From positions 1 to 32,933 of the forward strand of contig JAFLDX010000011.1 in NCBI GenBank assembly GCA_017302215.1: a DNA stretch of 32,933 nucleotides, written 5' to 3'. Below, piece by piece: positions 18,025 through 25,719 of this stretch (within the stretch, counting starts at the first letter, position 1; each line of letters starts with the position of its first letter). Source of the DNA: Lysobacterales bacterium. Its GTDB lineage: Bacteria; Pseudomonadota; Gammaproteobacteria; Xanthomonadales; Rhodanobacteraceae. The notes under the pieces are model-generated. The model searched no databases. It was not told the origin of the DNA and worked only from the letters and a program-made list of their open reading frames with translations. Made by a program: the position numbers and the translations under genes.

Positions 18025-19086
18025 ATGCTGAAGTTCTGGAAGAAGAAGGATCCGACCACGCCGGCCGCCGCGCAGCCCGAGCCGCTCGACGCCACGGTGG
18101 CAAGCGCCGACGCCGCTCGCGTCGCCGAGGCGCCGTCCGCCCCCGAAAGCCGCGCGACGGAACCGGCGAAGCGCAGCTGGCGCGAGCGTCTGTCCGGCAG
18201 CGGCTTCGCGCGCGGCCTCGGCAGCCTGTTCGCGCGCAACCCGAAGCTCGACGACGACCTGCTCGATGAACTCGAGACCTGCCTGATCACGGCCGATGTC
18301 GGCGTCACCGCCTCGAACCTGATCGTCGAAGGCCTGCGCAGGCGCGTCGGCAAGCGCGAGTTCGCCGATGCCGGCGAACTGCTCGCCGCGCTGCGCGTTG
18401 AACTCGTGCGCCTGCTCGCGCCGGTCGCGCAGCCGCTCGTGGTCGATGGCCACCAGCCGTTCGTGCTGCTCATGGTCGGCGTCAACGGCGTCGGCAAGAC
18501 GACCACGATCGGCAAGCTCGCGCGCCGCTTCCAGTCCCAACGGCGCAACGTCGTGCTCGCTGCAGGCGACACGTTCCGTGCGGCCGCCGTCGAACAGCTC
18601 AGGACCTGGGGCGAACGCAACAACGTGCCGGTCATCGCCCAGGGCTCGGGCGCCGACTCGGCGAGCGTGATCTTCGACGCGCTGCAGATGGCGCGCTCGC
18701 GCCATGCCGACGTGCTGATCGCCGACACCGCGGGACGCCTGCACACCCAGGTCGGCCTGATGGACGAGCTCGGCAAGATCCGCCGCGTGCTCGGCAAGCT
18801 CGATGCCGGCGCACCGCACGAGGTGCTGATGGTCATCGACGGCACGACCGGGCAGAACGCGGTCAACCAGGTGCGCCAGTTCCGCGAATCGATCGGCGTG
18901 AGCGGCCTCGTCGTGACCAAGCTCGATGGCACCGCCAAGGGCGGCGTCCTGTTCGCGCTGGCGCGCGAGTTCGGCCTGCCGATCCGCTATGTCGGACTCG
19001 GCGAAGGCATCGACGACCTGCGCGTGTTCGATGCCGAAGCCTTCGTCGACGGCCTGCTGCCGGCGAGTCTCGGCACGGCCGGATGA
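18025..19086 (+). CDS. ftsY: Signal recognition particle receptor FtsY
   Basis: A 353-residue SRP-receptor GTPase that docks SRP-ribosome complexes at the inner membrane. A short acidic/alanine-rich A region (about 1-55) leads into the helical N domain. The G domain follows with VGVNGVGKTTTIGKLARR, the LAAGDTFRAAAVEQL insertion-box region, DTAGRLHTQ and TKLDGTAKGG. The start ATG 18025 has no strong Shine-Dalgarno; TAGCAT about 39 bases upstream could be a -10. ftsY overlaps mutY by four bases (ATGA), suggesting joint transcription. Confidence 0.97.
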   Translation: MLKFWKKKDPTTPAAAQPEPLDATVASADAARVAEAPSAPESRATEPAKRSWRERLSGSGFARGLGSLFARNPKLDDDLLDELETCLITADVGVTASNLIVEGLRRRVGKREFADAGELLAALRVELVRLLAPVAQPLVVDGHQPFVLLMVGVNGVGKTTTIGKLARRFQSQRRNVVLAAGDTFRAAAVEQLRTWGERNNVPVIAQGSGADSASVIFDALQMARSRHADVLIADTAGRLHTQVGLMDELGKIRRVLGKLDAGAPHEVLMVIDGTTGQNAVNQVRQFRESIGVSGLVVTKLDGTAKGGVLFALAREFGLPIRYVGLGEGIDDLRVFDAEAFVDGLLPASLGTAG

Positions 19087-20174
19087 GCGCTTCCGTCCCG
19101 GTGGATGCATTCGCCGGCGCCCTGCTCGCCTGGTTCGACCGGCACGGCCGCCACGACCTGCCGTGGCAGCATCCGCGCGACACGTATCGCGTCTGGCTGA
19201 GCGAAGTGATGCTGCAGCAAACCCAGGTGCGCACGGTCATCCCGTACTTCGAGCGCTTCGTCGCTGCCCTGCCCGATCTCGCCGCGCTCGCGGCCGCGCC
19301 GCTCGATGCCGTGCTCGCGTTGTGGTCCGGCCTCGGCTACTACAGCCGCGCGCGCAACCTGCATCGCTGCGCGCGCTTGTGCATCGAACGTCACGGCGGC
19401 CAGTTGCCGCGCGACATCGACGCGCTTTCCGCACTGCCCGGCATCGGCCGCTCGACGGCCGCGGCGATCCTCGCCCAGGTACACGGTGATCGCCACGCGA
19501 TCCTCGACGGCAACGTGCGCCGCGTGCTCGCCCGCTTCCACGGCGTGATCGGCTGGCCGGGTTCCGCCGCCGTGCAGAAGCGGCTGTGGGAACTGGCCGA
19601 TGCGCACACGCCGGCGGCGCGCACGGCCGACTACACGCAGGCGATCATGGATCTCGGCGCGACCGTGTGCACGCGCGCGAAGCCGCGCTGCGAGGCGTGT
19701 CCGCTTGTGCATGGCTGTGTCGCGCTGCGCGATGGCCTCGTCGCGAGCCTGCCGACGCCGAAGCCCGCGCGCGCGATTCCCGAGCGCACGACGACCATGC
19801 TCGTCGTGCACGACGACAGCGGGCGCGTCCTACTCGAACGGCGACCGCCGACCGGCGTCTGGGCTGGCTTGTGGAGCCTGCCCGAGTGCTTCGACATTTC
19901 CGTCATCGAAGCCGAACTCGCGCGGCGCCACGCCCGCAGCATCGGCGCACGCAGGCACTTGCCCGAACTGCGCCACGCCTTCAGCCACTATCGATTGCGC
20001 ATCTCGCCGGTGTGCCTCAGCGCGACCGCGGTTGCGCCGGCAATCGGCGATGGCGACACCCTGCGCTGGGCCACGCCGACCCAACTCGGCGGCATCGGCC
20101 TGCCCGCGCCGGTGCGCAAGCTGCTCGAATCCCTTGCCGAGGAGGTGCCTCCGTGCGAACCGTGCACTGCGTGA
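19083..20174 (+). CDS. mutY: A/G-specific adenine DNA glycosylase MutY
   Basis: A 363-residue base-excision repair glycosylase that removes adenine opposite 8-oxoguanine. The catalytic glutamate lies in [12 protein letters not shown], the helix-hairpin-helix is [14 protein letters not shown], and the conserved aspartate is in [14 protein letters not shown]. The [4Fe-4S] motif is C-x6-C-x2-C-x5-C in [17 protein letters not shown]. The C-terminal NUDIX-like domain recognises 8-oxoguanine. It starts within the ftsY stop and overlaps yggX by 22 bases, the mutY-yggX pairing also seen in E. coli, where both protect against oxidative damage. Confidence 0.96.
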   Translation: MSASVPVDAFAGALLAWFDRHGRHDLPWQHPRDTYRVWLSEVMLQQTQVRTVIPYFERFVAALPDLAALAAAPLDAVLALWSGLGYYSRARNLHRCARLCIERHGGQLPRDIDALSALPGIGRSTAAAILAQVHGDRHAILDGNVRRVLARFHGVIGWPGSAAVQKRLWELADAHTPAARTADYTQAIMDLGATVCTRAKPRCEACPLVHGCVALRDGLVASLPTPKPARAIPERTTTMLVVHDDSGRVLLERRPPTGVWAGLWSLPECFDISVIEAELARRHARSIGARRHLPELRHAFSHYRLRISPVCLSATAVAPAIGDGDTLRWATPTQLGGIGLPAPVRKLLESLAEEVPPCEPCTA

Positions 20175-20422
20175 AACTCGATCGCGAAGCCGAGGGCCTG
20201 GCTTTCGCGCCATGGCCCGGCGAACTCGGCCGGCGCATCTACGAACACGTCTCGAAGGAGGCCTGGGCCGGCTGGCTCGCGCACCAGACGATGCTGATCA
20301 ACGAACATCGCCTGAATCCGCTCGAGAAGAAGACGCGCGACTTCCTCGCCGGCGAGATGGAGAAGCACTTCTTCGGCGGCGGCGCGGCCAAGCCCGCCGG
20401 CTACGTGCCGCCCGATGCCTGA
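20153..20422 (+). CDS. yggX: Oxidative damage/iron protection protein YggX
   Basis: An 89-residue small protein linked in enterics to iron trafficking and protection of Fe-S clusters. The start is GTG 20153, with GGAGG eight bases before; it restores the family N-terminus [16 protein letters not shown], including the conserved cysteine that a later start would lose. [21 protein letters not shown] and [18 protein letters not shown] are diagnostic. It overlaps the end of mutY by 22 bases. Full length, no oddities besides the GTG start. Confidence 0.95.
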   Translation: MRTVHCVKLDREAEGLAFAPWPGELGRRIYEHVSKEAWAGWLAHQTMLINEHRLNPLEKKTRDFLAGEMEKHFFGGGAAKPAGYVPPDA

Positions 20423-20448
20423 GCGGCGACCGACCCGTGCGACCGCAC

Positions 20449-20856
20449 TCAGGCGGCCTTGTCGGCCGCCTTGCGTTCGGCACGCTGGCGCTTGATGTCG
20501 ATCGGACGGATCTCGTTGATCCGGCACGTGTCGCGCCCGGCCTTGACCGAATCGAAGCGCACCGTCACGCGATGCACCGACGACGTCACCGCGATCGCCT
20601 TGGCCCATTCGAGTTCGCTGCACGGCGCATCGACCGTCAGCAGGTAAGCCTCCTGCAAGCGCGGCCAGACGACGACCTTCTCCGGGCCGACCAGCTCCCA
20701 CTGGGTCAGGTTCCAGAACTGGAAACTTTCGACCGGCGCGCCCGCGTAGGGCAGATAGCCATCGAGCGCCTCCTGCTGGCGTTCGCGCGTCTGTGCCTGT
20801 GCTGTCCCGGCCAGCAGCATGGCCGCGAAGCCGATCGGGGTGATGAAGGATTTCAT
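20449..20856 (-). CDS. Exported DUF6491-like protein
   Basis: A 135-residue protein with a signal peptide (MKSFITPIGFAAMLLAGTAQA). The mature part has GYLPYAGAPVESFQFWNLTQW, then VVVWPRLQEAYLLTVDAPC and CRINEIRPIDIKRQRAE, a pattern typical of DUF6491 proteins of Lysobacterales; two cysteines may pair. ATG 20856 is preferred over ATG 20862, because AGGAG then lies nine bases before the start rather than three. It converges on yggX with a 26-bp gap. Function is unknown. Confidence 0.78.
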   Translation of the reverse strand: MKSFITPIGFAAMLLAGTAQAQTRERQQEALDGYLPYAGAPVESFQFWNLTQWELVGPEKVVVWPRLQEAYLLTVDAPCSELEWAKAIAVTSSVHRVTVRFDSVKAGRDTCRINEIRPIDIKRQRAERKAADKAA

Positions 20857-21012
20857 GCGCATGCACTCCTCTTGCGTGCCGGCACGCTGCCGGCGTCTGG
20901 CCCCGATGCAGGGACGTGCCACGGCGACGAATCGACGCAAGCGCACCGACATCGAAGCGCGCAAAGCCGCAGACGGGACCACGCCGGTCGGCGCACCATG
21001 CCGTCGCGCGGC

Positions 21013-21041
21013 TTGACGCGCTGCGGGGCAGTCGCTCTAAT
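21013..21041 (+). promoter_or_regulatory. tRNA-Phe promoter with GC-rich discriminator
   Basis: TTGACG (21013-21018) and TCTAAT (21036-21041) are separated by exactly 17 bp and match the sigma-70 consensus at ten of twelve positions. The following ACGCGCCCC is a GC-rich discriminator, as in stringently controlled stable-RNA promoters. The predicted start is about 45 bp before the tRNA. Confidence 0.8.
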
Positions 21042-21092
21042 ACGCGCCCCTTCGCCTCGGCCTCCAGCGCCCCGGCACGCAGTCAGCACAAG

Positions 21093-21168
21093 GGCCGGGT
21101 AGCTCAGTTGGTAGAGCAGGGGATTGAAAATCCCCGTGTCGGCGGTTCGATTCCGTCCCCGGCCACCA
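21093..21168 (+). tRNA. tRNA-Phe (GAA anticodon)
   Basis: A 76-base tRNA with a seven-pair acceptor stem (GGCCGGG/CCCGGCC), D-loop AGCTCAGTTGGTAGAGC, anticodon stem-loop GGGATTGAAAATCCC (anticodon GAA), T-loop GGTTCGATTCC and encoded CCA end. Its 3' end borders the accessory island and is a usual target for tyrosine integrases. Confidence 0.98.
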
Positions 21169-21213
21169 TCTTTTCAAGCACTTGGGTTTTTCCCAGCTGC
21201 GACGCTAGGCGAC

Positions 21214-21235
21214 GGTGCCTACGTGGTGCCTACAT
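21214..21235. repeat. Two tandem 11-bp repeats beside tRNA-Phe
   Basis: GGTGCCTACGT (21214-21224) and GGTGCCTACAT (21225-21235) sit head to tail, 45 bp past the tRNA end, differing at one base. They have the size and position of integrase arm-type sites, or may be remnants of the element's left end. No further copies were seen in the island. Confidence 0.4.
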
Positions 21236-21270
21236 TTTTGCCACTCGGCTCGACAGGAATGCACCGCGCC

Positions 21271-22269
21271 TCACTGCTCACTACGACGCCGAATTGCCTC
21301 CAACAAGTCCCACCCGCAAAGGTGTTTGGCCGTAGTTCTGTCCAGCCTCGGATGCTCAACATAGTCGAGCACCTCGTGAAGCTCTACGAAGCTATCCGCG
21401 TGCTCGATCATGTGCGGAAAGACCGCAAGGCAATCATTGCCTGGGTTCTTAGTTGATTTGTATAGGATGCCCTCGAAGCCGGCGGCGATAAGCATGCGCG
21501 CGAATATCTGGCTTGGCGCCGGCGAGTCGAACTGCGCTGCCCATGCTGTCCAGTTTTCGCCGAGCGCCTCGAGGAGCCGCTCCGGCGTCCTGATCATGAA
21601 GTCGTCCCGGTTCAGTCCTAGCGCTTTCGCGAGTTCTCGAACCGCCTTTGGCTGCTTGATGTCGGCTATTGCCCTGCTGAAAGGGATGAACGCATCGACC
21701 GTCCGCGCATCAAACACGTGATGGAGCCGGCCTCGCATTGTTAGATAGTTGAAGGACTGATGGTCACTGAGGGACATTTCCTCGGGCGTCAACCCTGATC
21801 CCACGCCGAGACCCCCGGCTTCCAGCTGCCACTTCTCGCGATAAGCGGTGTGGTAGTTCTCACCCAGGTAGAGGGCGGGAAACGGGTCAACCGTAGAGAT
21901 GTCCACGCCCGTGTTGTATCGGCCGCCCCACACCGTCAGGCTTCCAGCCGCTGACAACGGGGTCGAGCCATACTTTGCGGATACGACACGCGACCAATTG
22001 TTGAATTCGAATTGGATGCCACCCGTGGCGCGGAGGGACGCAACGATAGCATTGCGGCGTTGCTGTCGTTGGTCTTCAAGATCGACCCACAGCAGTTGGT
22101 GCAATTCGTCCAGCTGACCGGCTCGGCGGAGCCACAGCGTCAGGTCAGCATGCGTAAACCGTTCGAGCTCTAAAACGCTGGGCTTGGTAACACCCTGGGG
22201 CGCTGGAGGAATCTCGAATTGTTGTGCAGGTACAGGGAGCGGTCGGTAGCGGGGCCTTCTCCTTTTCAC
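21271..22269 (-). CDS. RES-domain toxin (NAD+-degrading family) with N-terminal extension
   Basis: A 332-residue protein. The RES domain starts near residue 94 (Arg94 in WSRVVSAKYGSTPLS) and contains GGRYNTG (Arg117), LYLGENYHTAYREKW (Glu145) and the late serine motif GILYKSTKNPGNDCLAVFP (Ser272). These are the R, E and S that name the family. Characterised RES toxins (MbcT, ParT) degrade or modify NAD+ or ADP-ribosylate a target. Here about 90 extra N-terminal residues, partly helical, precede the domain, making it nearly twice usual length. It overlaps the antitoxin-like gene upstream by four bases. The family call is good; the activity is inferred. Confidence 0.78.
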   Translation of the reverse strand: MKRRRPRYRPLPVPAQQFEIPPAPQGVTKPSVLELERFTHADLTLWLRRAGQLDELHQLLWVDLEDQRQQRRNAIVASLRATGGIQFEFNNWSRVVSAKYGSTPLSAAGSLTVWGGRYNTGVDISTVDPFPALYLGENYHTAYREKWQLEAGGLGVGSGLTPEEMSLSDHQSFNYLTMRGRLHHVFDARTVDAFIPFSRAIADIKQPKAVRELAKALGLNRDDFMIRTPERLLEALGENWTAWAAQFDSPAPSQIFARMLIAAGFEGILYKSTKNPGNDCLAVFPHMIEHADSFVELHEVLDYVEHPRLDRTTAKHLCGWDLLEAIRRRSEQ

Positions 22270-22841
22270 CCGCTAGCTATCGAAGCAGCCTTTCCGCTTG
22301 CCCGCCTTGGCACGTTTTCACTCATGGAGGAAACGATGAACAAGCGAAGTCGATCTGCCTTCCCCATGCGAATCATGTCGCGTGGAGAAATATCTCCCAA
22401 GCGCGGGTTCCGCGTCTTAAACCATTGCGCAGCGCGCACGATGTCACCGCCGAAAAAGTTGGCGACATCCGTCATGGTTTGCGCAATTTCTTCGAATCGC
22501 TGCAGCACAAGCGGCGGAAGATCGTCGATCTGCTCGAGGTCGATCTTAGGCACTTCGGCGATACGAGACACGTCGCGCTTGGGGAGGTCGAGGTATTTCT
22601 CGAGCAACTGCGGAACGAGCTCCGGATGAAACGAATCACCAGAGTGAAATCCCCAAGGATCGCAACGCTCTTCAATTTGGCCGGTGGCGAAGTTCATGGC
22701 TGAAAGGTCGTGTCCACGTATGGGGATCTCAAGCTGCGCAGGACATGGTTTCACCAAGGCCATGAATCGTTTCACAATTTTGCGCCGCCTGACAGTGCTT
22801 GAGCACACATGCTGGGGCTGGGCGGTGACTTGAGAAGGCAC
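22266..22841 (-). CDS. MbcA/ParS-type antitoxin (DUF2384-like)
   Basis: Up to 191 residues. The C-terminal part (about 115-180) resembles the toxin-binding domain of MbcA/ParS/Xre antitoxins: NFFGGDIVRAAQWFKTRNPR, then LGDISPRDMIRMGKADRL, with the conserved Trp and Leu-Gly..P. The N-terminal half shows no recognisable helix-turn-helix, which RES-partner antitoxins usually have. The start is uncertain: GTG 22841 would be almost leaderless with respect to the predicted promoter, and ATG 22763 is an alternative giving 165 residues. It overlaps the RES gene (ATGA), the order antitoxin-toxin being normal for this system. Confidence 0.68.
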   Translation of the reverse strand: MPSQVTAQPQHVCSSTVRRRKIVKRFMALVKPCPAQLEIPIRGHDLSAMNFATGQIEERCDPWGFHSGDSFHPELVPQLLEKYLDLPKRDVSRIAEVPKIDLEQIDDLPPLVLQRFEEIAQTMTDVANFFGGDIVRAAQWFKTRNPRLGDISPRDMIRMGKADRLRLFIVSSMSENVPRRASGKAASIASG

Positions 22842-22847
22842 CCGGCA

Positions 22848-22876
22848 TCTATAAAATCAATGAAATCAGTTGTTTA
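22848..22876 (-). promoter_or_regulatory. Predicted promoter of the RES toxin-antitoxin pair
   Basis: On the minus strand TAAACA (22876-22871) and TATAGA (22853-22848) are 17 bp apart in an unusually A/T-rich patch. The spacer holds the direct repeat TGATTTCATTGATTT, a possible autoregulatory operator. Transcription would start near 22841. Confidence 0.5.
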
Positions 22877-22997
22877 GCGCGCGGAGCGCGCCGGACTCGA
22901 CCGCCCACTTAAGAAACGCCGGCAGGAACACCGCAGCCTCTGCGTCGTCGCATTCGGCAGCATCGGCTAAGGCGGCGGCGAGACCAGCGGCAGTCAT
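22866..22997 (-). CDS. Small hypothetical protein, phage-like context
   Basis: A 43-codon frame starting at ATG 22997 and encoding an alanine-rich helical peptide (MTAAGLAAALADAAECDDAE onward, ending ALRALNN). It lies 16 bp after another leftward phage-like fragment and ends in the promoter of the toxin-antitoxin pair. No family is recognised. GC-rich third positions and helical pattern give modest support. Confidence 0.35.
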   Translation of the reverse strand: MTAAGLAAALADAAECDDAEAAVFLPAFLKWAVESGALRALNN

Positions 22998-23013
22998 GGC
23001 GCATCGTAGCGCC

Positions 23014-23205
23014 TCAGGGCGTCACCAGACCGCCGCGGCGCGGTGCCTCTGCCCGAACCCGCAGATTCGCCTCGCGAAGCTCCTGGCGCGTCGCAGACAG
23101 CTCACCGACCAGGGCATCGTCATCTTCGGCGCGCTGTCGGAGCTGATCGAGAACATCGCGGTCGGCGCCTATCAGGAAGTGCAGTCGCGCTCGTGGGCGT
23201 TTGGC
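23014..23205 (-). pseudogene. C-terminal fragment of a coiled-coil, phage-type protein
   Basis: The minus strand is open for 63 codons with a convincing coiled-coil pattern (VLDQLRQRAEDDDALVGEL, then SATRQELREANLRVRAE) and ends LVTP-stop. There is no ATG, GTG or TTG at a sensible place; an in-frame TGA at 23206-23208 closes the 5' end. It therefore looks like the tail of a gene cut at a junction near 23.2 kb, where the oppositely oriented tape-measure fragment begins. The parent family is not recognised. Confidence 0.4.
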
Positions 23206-23438
23206 TCAGCGAGGCGCTGCTCGGCCTGACCAGGGGCATCGAAGGCTTCATCGAGGGCATGTCGAGCTTCGTGTCGAACTTCGCCACGGAGCAGCACAAG
23301 TTCACGGTAGCGCAGGAGGCGCTGACCTCGGCATTCGATCAGGCCGGCCTGAAGATCCCGCCGTCGCGCGACGCCATGTTCGCCCTGATGCAGTCGCTCG
23401 ATGCGACGACCGAATCGGGCCGTGAGCAGATCGCCACC
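23193..23438 (+). pseudogene. Phage tail tape-measure protein remnant
   Basis: About 82 codons on the plus strand read VGVWLSEALLGLTRGIEGF, SSFVSNFATEQHKFTVAQEA, LTSAFDQAGLKIPPSRDAMF and ALMQSLDATTESGREQIAT. The pattern (FxxLGLxxPxTRDxFxALxxSLDxTTxxG) matches an internal region of long phage tape-measure proteins. It has neither start nor proper end: upstream is foreign sequence in another frame, and downstream the resemblance stops abruptly. A broken piece of a lost prophage. The 23439-23647 stretch after it holds no gene I can support. Confidence 0.6.
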
Positions 23439-23647
23439 CGCACCATCCGCTGTCGGGAATCGATGGAGTACTCGGGTCATCTCGGGCGTCCGTTCGGGCT
23501 GTCGGTCGTCTCACGACGATCGGGGCCTAGTATGCCTGGACGCGGGTGGGCGTGGTTCCCGCGTGGGCCTGACAGGCCGAGGAGGCGGGACAAAATGCAG
23601 AGTGTGGCCGCTGGTACGATCGGCCAACAACTTGCCGGGAGAGGGCA

Positions 23648-24448
23648 ATGAGCAGCAGGTCGAACAAGGAATTGAGAGACGCCGATCCGCTCGGCTATTT
23701 GGCCGCGCAAATGGTGGTCGCGGCGTTCACTGTCGCAGTCGCGGCGGCGGTCGCATTCATTCTTTTTTTCTGGAACCGCCCTTTGGGAGGACCGGATGAC
23801 TGGGGAACCTTCGGCGACTACTTCGGCGGAGTGGTTGGCGCGCTGGTCGCGGTCGCAACTGCGGGGCTCGTCTTCCTCACCCTCCAAGCGACTAAGCGCG
23901 AAGCGGAAAGTACGCGCAAGAAGATGGAAGACCAGCTCGACCTGCTCAGGAAGCAGCAGGAGCTGACAGATCTCCATCGAAAGCTCGAAGGCGCATTCGA
24001 AGCATGGAAACTCTTGACCAGGGTTACATCGGTTAACGGGCAAATTGGCGAGAACGAGGATCGCTCGGCCTTCAGCGTGGGCTCGACGAAGTTGGCGAAG
24101 ATATTCCGTAACGCGAACTTCCGAGTGGTCGCAAACTTTTGGCGAGCAAGTCTCGGCCCTCTTGACGTTCCGGATGGTCTCACCGCTTCCGTAAGCGACG
24201 CCCGGGCGCTGCTGATTGAGTTCGAGAGCTACATGCGTGCGTATGACCAGCTTTCCCGGAGTCGTGTGCTTGGCGACTTCTATCGCCTCCGAGTCGCTAA
24301 CGCAGCAAGCGTGATGTACGCCTGGCGGATGCTCCCCAGAGACGTTGCTGTGCGCATCGAAAGTGCAAAATTTCGACTGGACGACCCCGCCGCGCTGGGG
24401 GAATTCGACGAACCGCTGGAGAGGGTTCGATCGAGTGTCGCAACGTAG
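23648..24448 (+). CDS. Two-TM protein resembling putative AbiC-type phage abortive-infection proteins
   Basis: A 266-residue protein with two membrane helices (about 18-42 and 60-80) flanking WGTFGDYFGGVVGAL, then a coiled coil (about 82-118, rich in K, E, Q) and a cytosolic helical domain. The W-G-x-F-G-D-x-x-G-G pattern followed by a helix and charged coil is characteristic of the putative phage-abortive-infection (putAbiC) family. GGGAGAGG lies just before ATG 23648. It precedes a second two-TM gene by 51 bp. More A/T than the chromosomal genes. The defence role is inferred from family and context. Confidence 0.65.
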   Translation: MSSRSNKELRDADPLGYLAAQMVVAAFTVAVAAAVAFILFFWNRPLGGPDDWGTFGDYFGGVVGALVAVATAGLVFLTLQATKREAESTRKKMEDQLDLLRKQQELTDLHRKLEGAFEAWKLLTRVTSVNGQIGENEDRSAFSVGSTKLAKIFRNANFRVVANFWRASLGPLDVPDGLTASVSDARALLIEFESYMRAYDQLSRSRVLGDFYRLRVANAASVMYAWRMLPRDVAVRIESAKFRLDDPAALGEFDEPLERVRSSVAT

Positions 24449-24499
24449 TTCTCGATTACGCCCATTCGCAGGCAGCATCGCGTCGCATCGGAGGAAACC

Positions 24500-25279
24500 A
24501 TGTCCAAGTCGATCACTTGGTGTTGGCGTTGCTCGATTGCAGTGGCTGCGATCGTGGCCGTCCCATTCGTTTTCGACGGACTCATCCGATCCCTCGAGTT
24601 CGATCTCAAGACGATCGAATGGGAGTCGATGAGTGCGCTTGGCAGCTTTGCTGCCGCCGGTGTTGCGCTGTGGCTCGGGTTGAGATCCATTCGCGCTGAG
24701 GAGCGCGCGGCTCAAATACTTCGTGCCGAGCGATTGGAAACGGCGTCGATCTACGCTGGCATCTTGGACCACGAACTCGGCGTGGTTTACGGAATGCTCC
24801 AGTGGTCGTTCAAGCACCTGAATTCTTACGGGCCCAACTCCGATCAGGTGATCGCGCGCATCGAGTTCGAACGATACGTCAAGAAGACGAGTCTTCCGAT
24901 GCTTGAGCGCTTTGCGGAGAAGCTTGAGGTTTTTCCAATTAGTGCGGCGCGATCTCTGGGAGTTCTTCTTTCCGGAATCGGCACAATCCGCCGAAGCGAG
25001 GTACCGCAACGCGAGATCTTCGAAGCGATGCCCCAAGAAATTCGCGAGCTCTACTTCAAGAACGCGAATCGAGAGTGTGCCACCGCAATCATGAGCGTCT
25101 TCTTTGCGGCCGCTGCGATTCGCCGAGAGCTTCCTCGAGGACACCGGAGTGGGGTCATCCTTGAGCGCGTGCCGGAAGCAGTTCTCCAAGTCTGGCTGAG
25201 CACAATTCCTGCGCACGATCGCGAACGGATGCTCGCGGGTTTCAGAAAGGCGGATGTTGCGTATCGACAGTCCTCGTGA
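24500..25279 (+). CDS. Two-TM helical protein of unknown function, partner of the AbiC-like gene
   Basis: A 259-residue protein with membrane helices at about 8-27 and 44-62, a charged coiled segment (RSIRAEERAAQILRAERLE) and a long helical cytosolic part. I do not recognise a family. Its layout (two helices, short coil, helical domain) mirrors that of the preceding gene, suggesting the two proteins work together at the membrane. GGAGG before ATG 24500 is a strong ribosome-binding site. Codon use and A/T content differ from the chromosome. The 25280-25398 gap downstream holds nothing convincing. Confidence 0.62.
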   Translation: MSKSITWCWRCSIAVAAIVAVPFVFDGLIRSLEFDLKTIEWESMSALGSFAAAGVALWLGLRSIRAEERAAQILRAERLETASIYAGILDHELGVVYGMLQWSFKHLNSYGPNSDQVIARIEFERYVKKTSLPMLERFAEKLEVFPISAARSLGVLLSGIGTIRRSEVPQREIFEAMPQEIRELYFKNANRECATAIMSVFFAAAAIRRELPRGHRSGVILERVPEAVLQVWLSTIPAHDRERMLAGFRKADVAYRQSS

Positions 25280-25398
25280 ATGGATCTCTTCGTTACCGCT
25301 TGGCGACGGAGTGAAGTGCTTGTGAGAGAGGCGACGCGTGACGTGCGAGCGGCAGCCCGATACGATCGCATTGCGGACGCATCGCGGCGCCGGAGTGA

Positions 25399-25719
25399 TC
25401 ACGGTGAAAGAACCTCGACTAGCGCGTCGCCGTGGATCGCTCGCAGGTCGGCGATGATCTCGTTGCGCGGCTTGGTGCCGATCGCGGCGCACCACGAGCC
25501 CGGGTGACCGCCGGCCAGGCGGAAACGGACCACGGTGCGGGTGACGACCCCGGCGTCGGGCAACGCGGACAGGAGCGCCGGCTTCGCCTCTCGTACGCGA
25601 GCGAGCAGGTCGGCGGGAGGCGGCACCGGCGCGCGCATCGTCAGGCGGTCGCCGCGGCGCTGGATCATCACGCGATGGCGCTCGAGGTCCGCGAGCAGGG
25701 AGTCGACGGCCGCGTTCAT
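25399..25719 (-). CDS. TubC_N-like docking-domain protein
   Basis: A 106-residue protein. The first 55 residues (VDSLLADLERHRVMIQRRGD, then PADLLARVREAKPALLSALP) match the small TubC N-terminal docking-type domain often found in phage and plasmid proteins next to primases and replication ATPases. The rest, including a FRLAGGHPGSWCAAIG stretch, is not recognised. ATG 25719 overlaps the ATPase stop as ATGA and has GGGAGG upstream; an ATG five codons earlier lies before this site. Most likely an accessory protein of the element's replication module. Confidence 0.65.
   Translation of the reverse strand: MNAAVDSLLADLERHRVMIQRRGDRLTMRAPVPPPADLLARVREAKPALLSALPDAGVVTRTVVRFRLAGGHPGSWCAAIGTKPRNEIIADLRAIHGDALVEVLSP

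Noticed and set aside
21181-21196. Terminator-like hairpin after tRNA-Phe (CTTGGG-TTTTT-CCCAG)
   Set aside because: The stem is five pairs with a bulge, and no T-tract follows.
25280-25507. Small plus-strand frame starting right after the second two-TM gene
   Set aside because: No ribosome-binding site, and its second half is antisense to the TubC_N-like gene; only about 40 codons are free.
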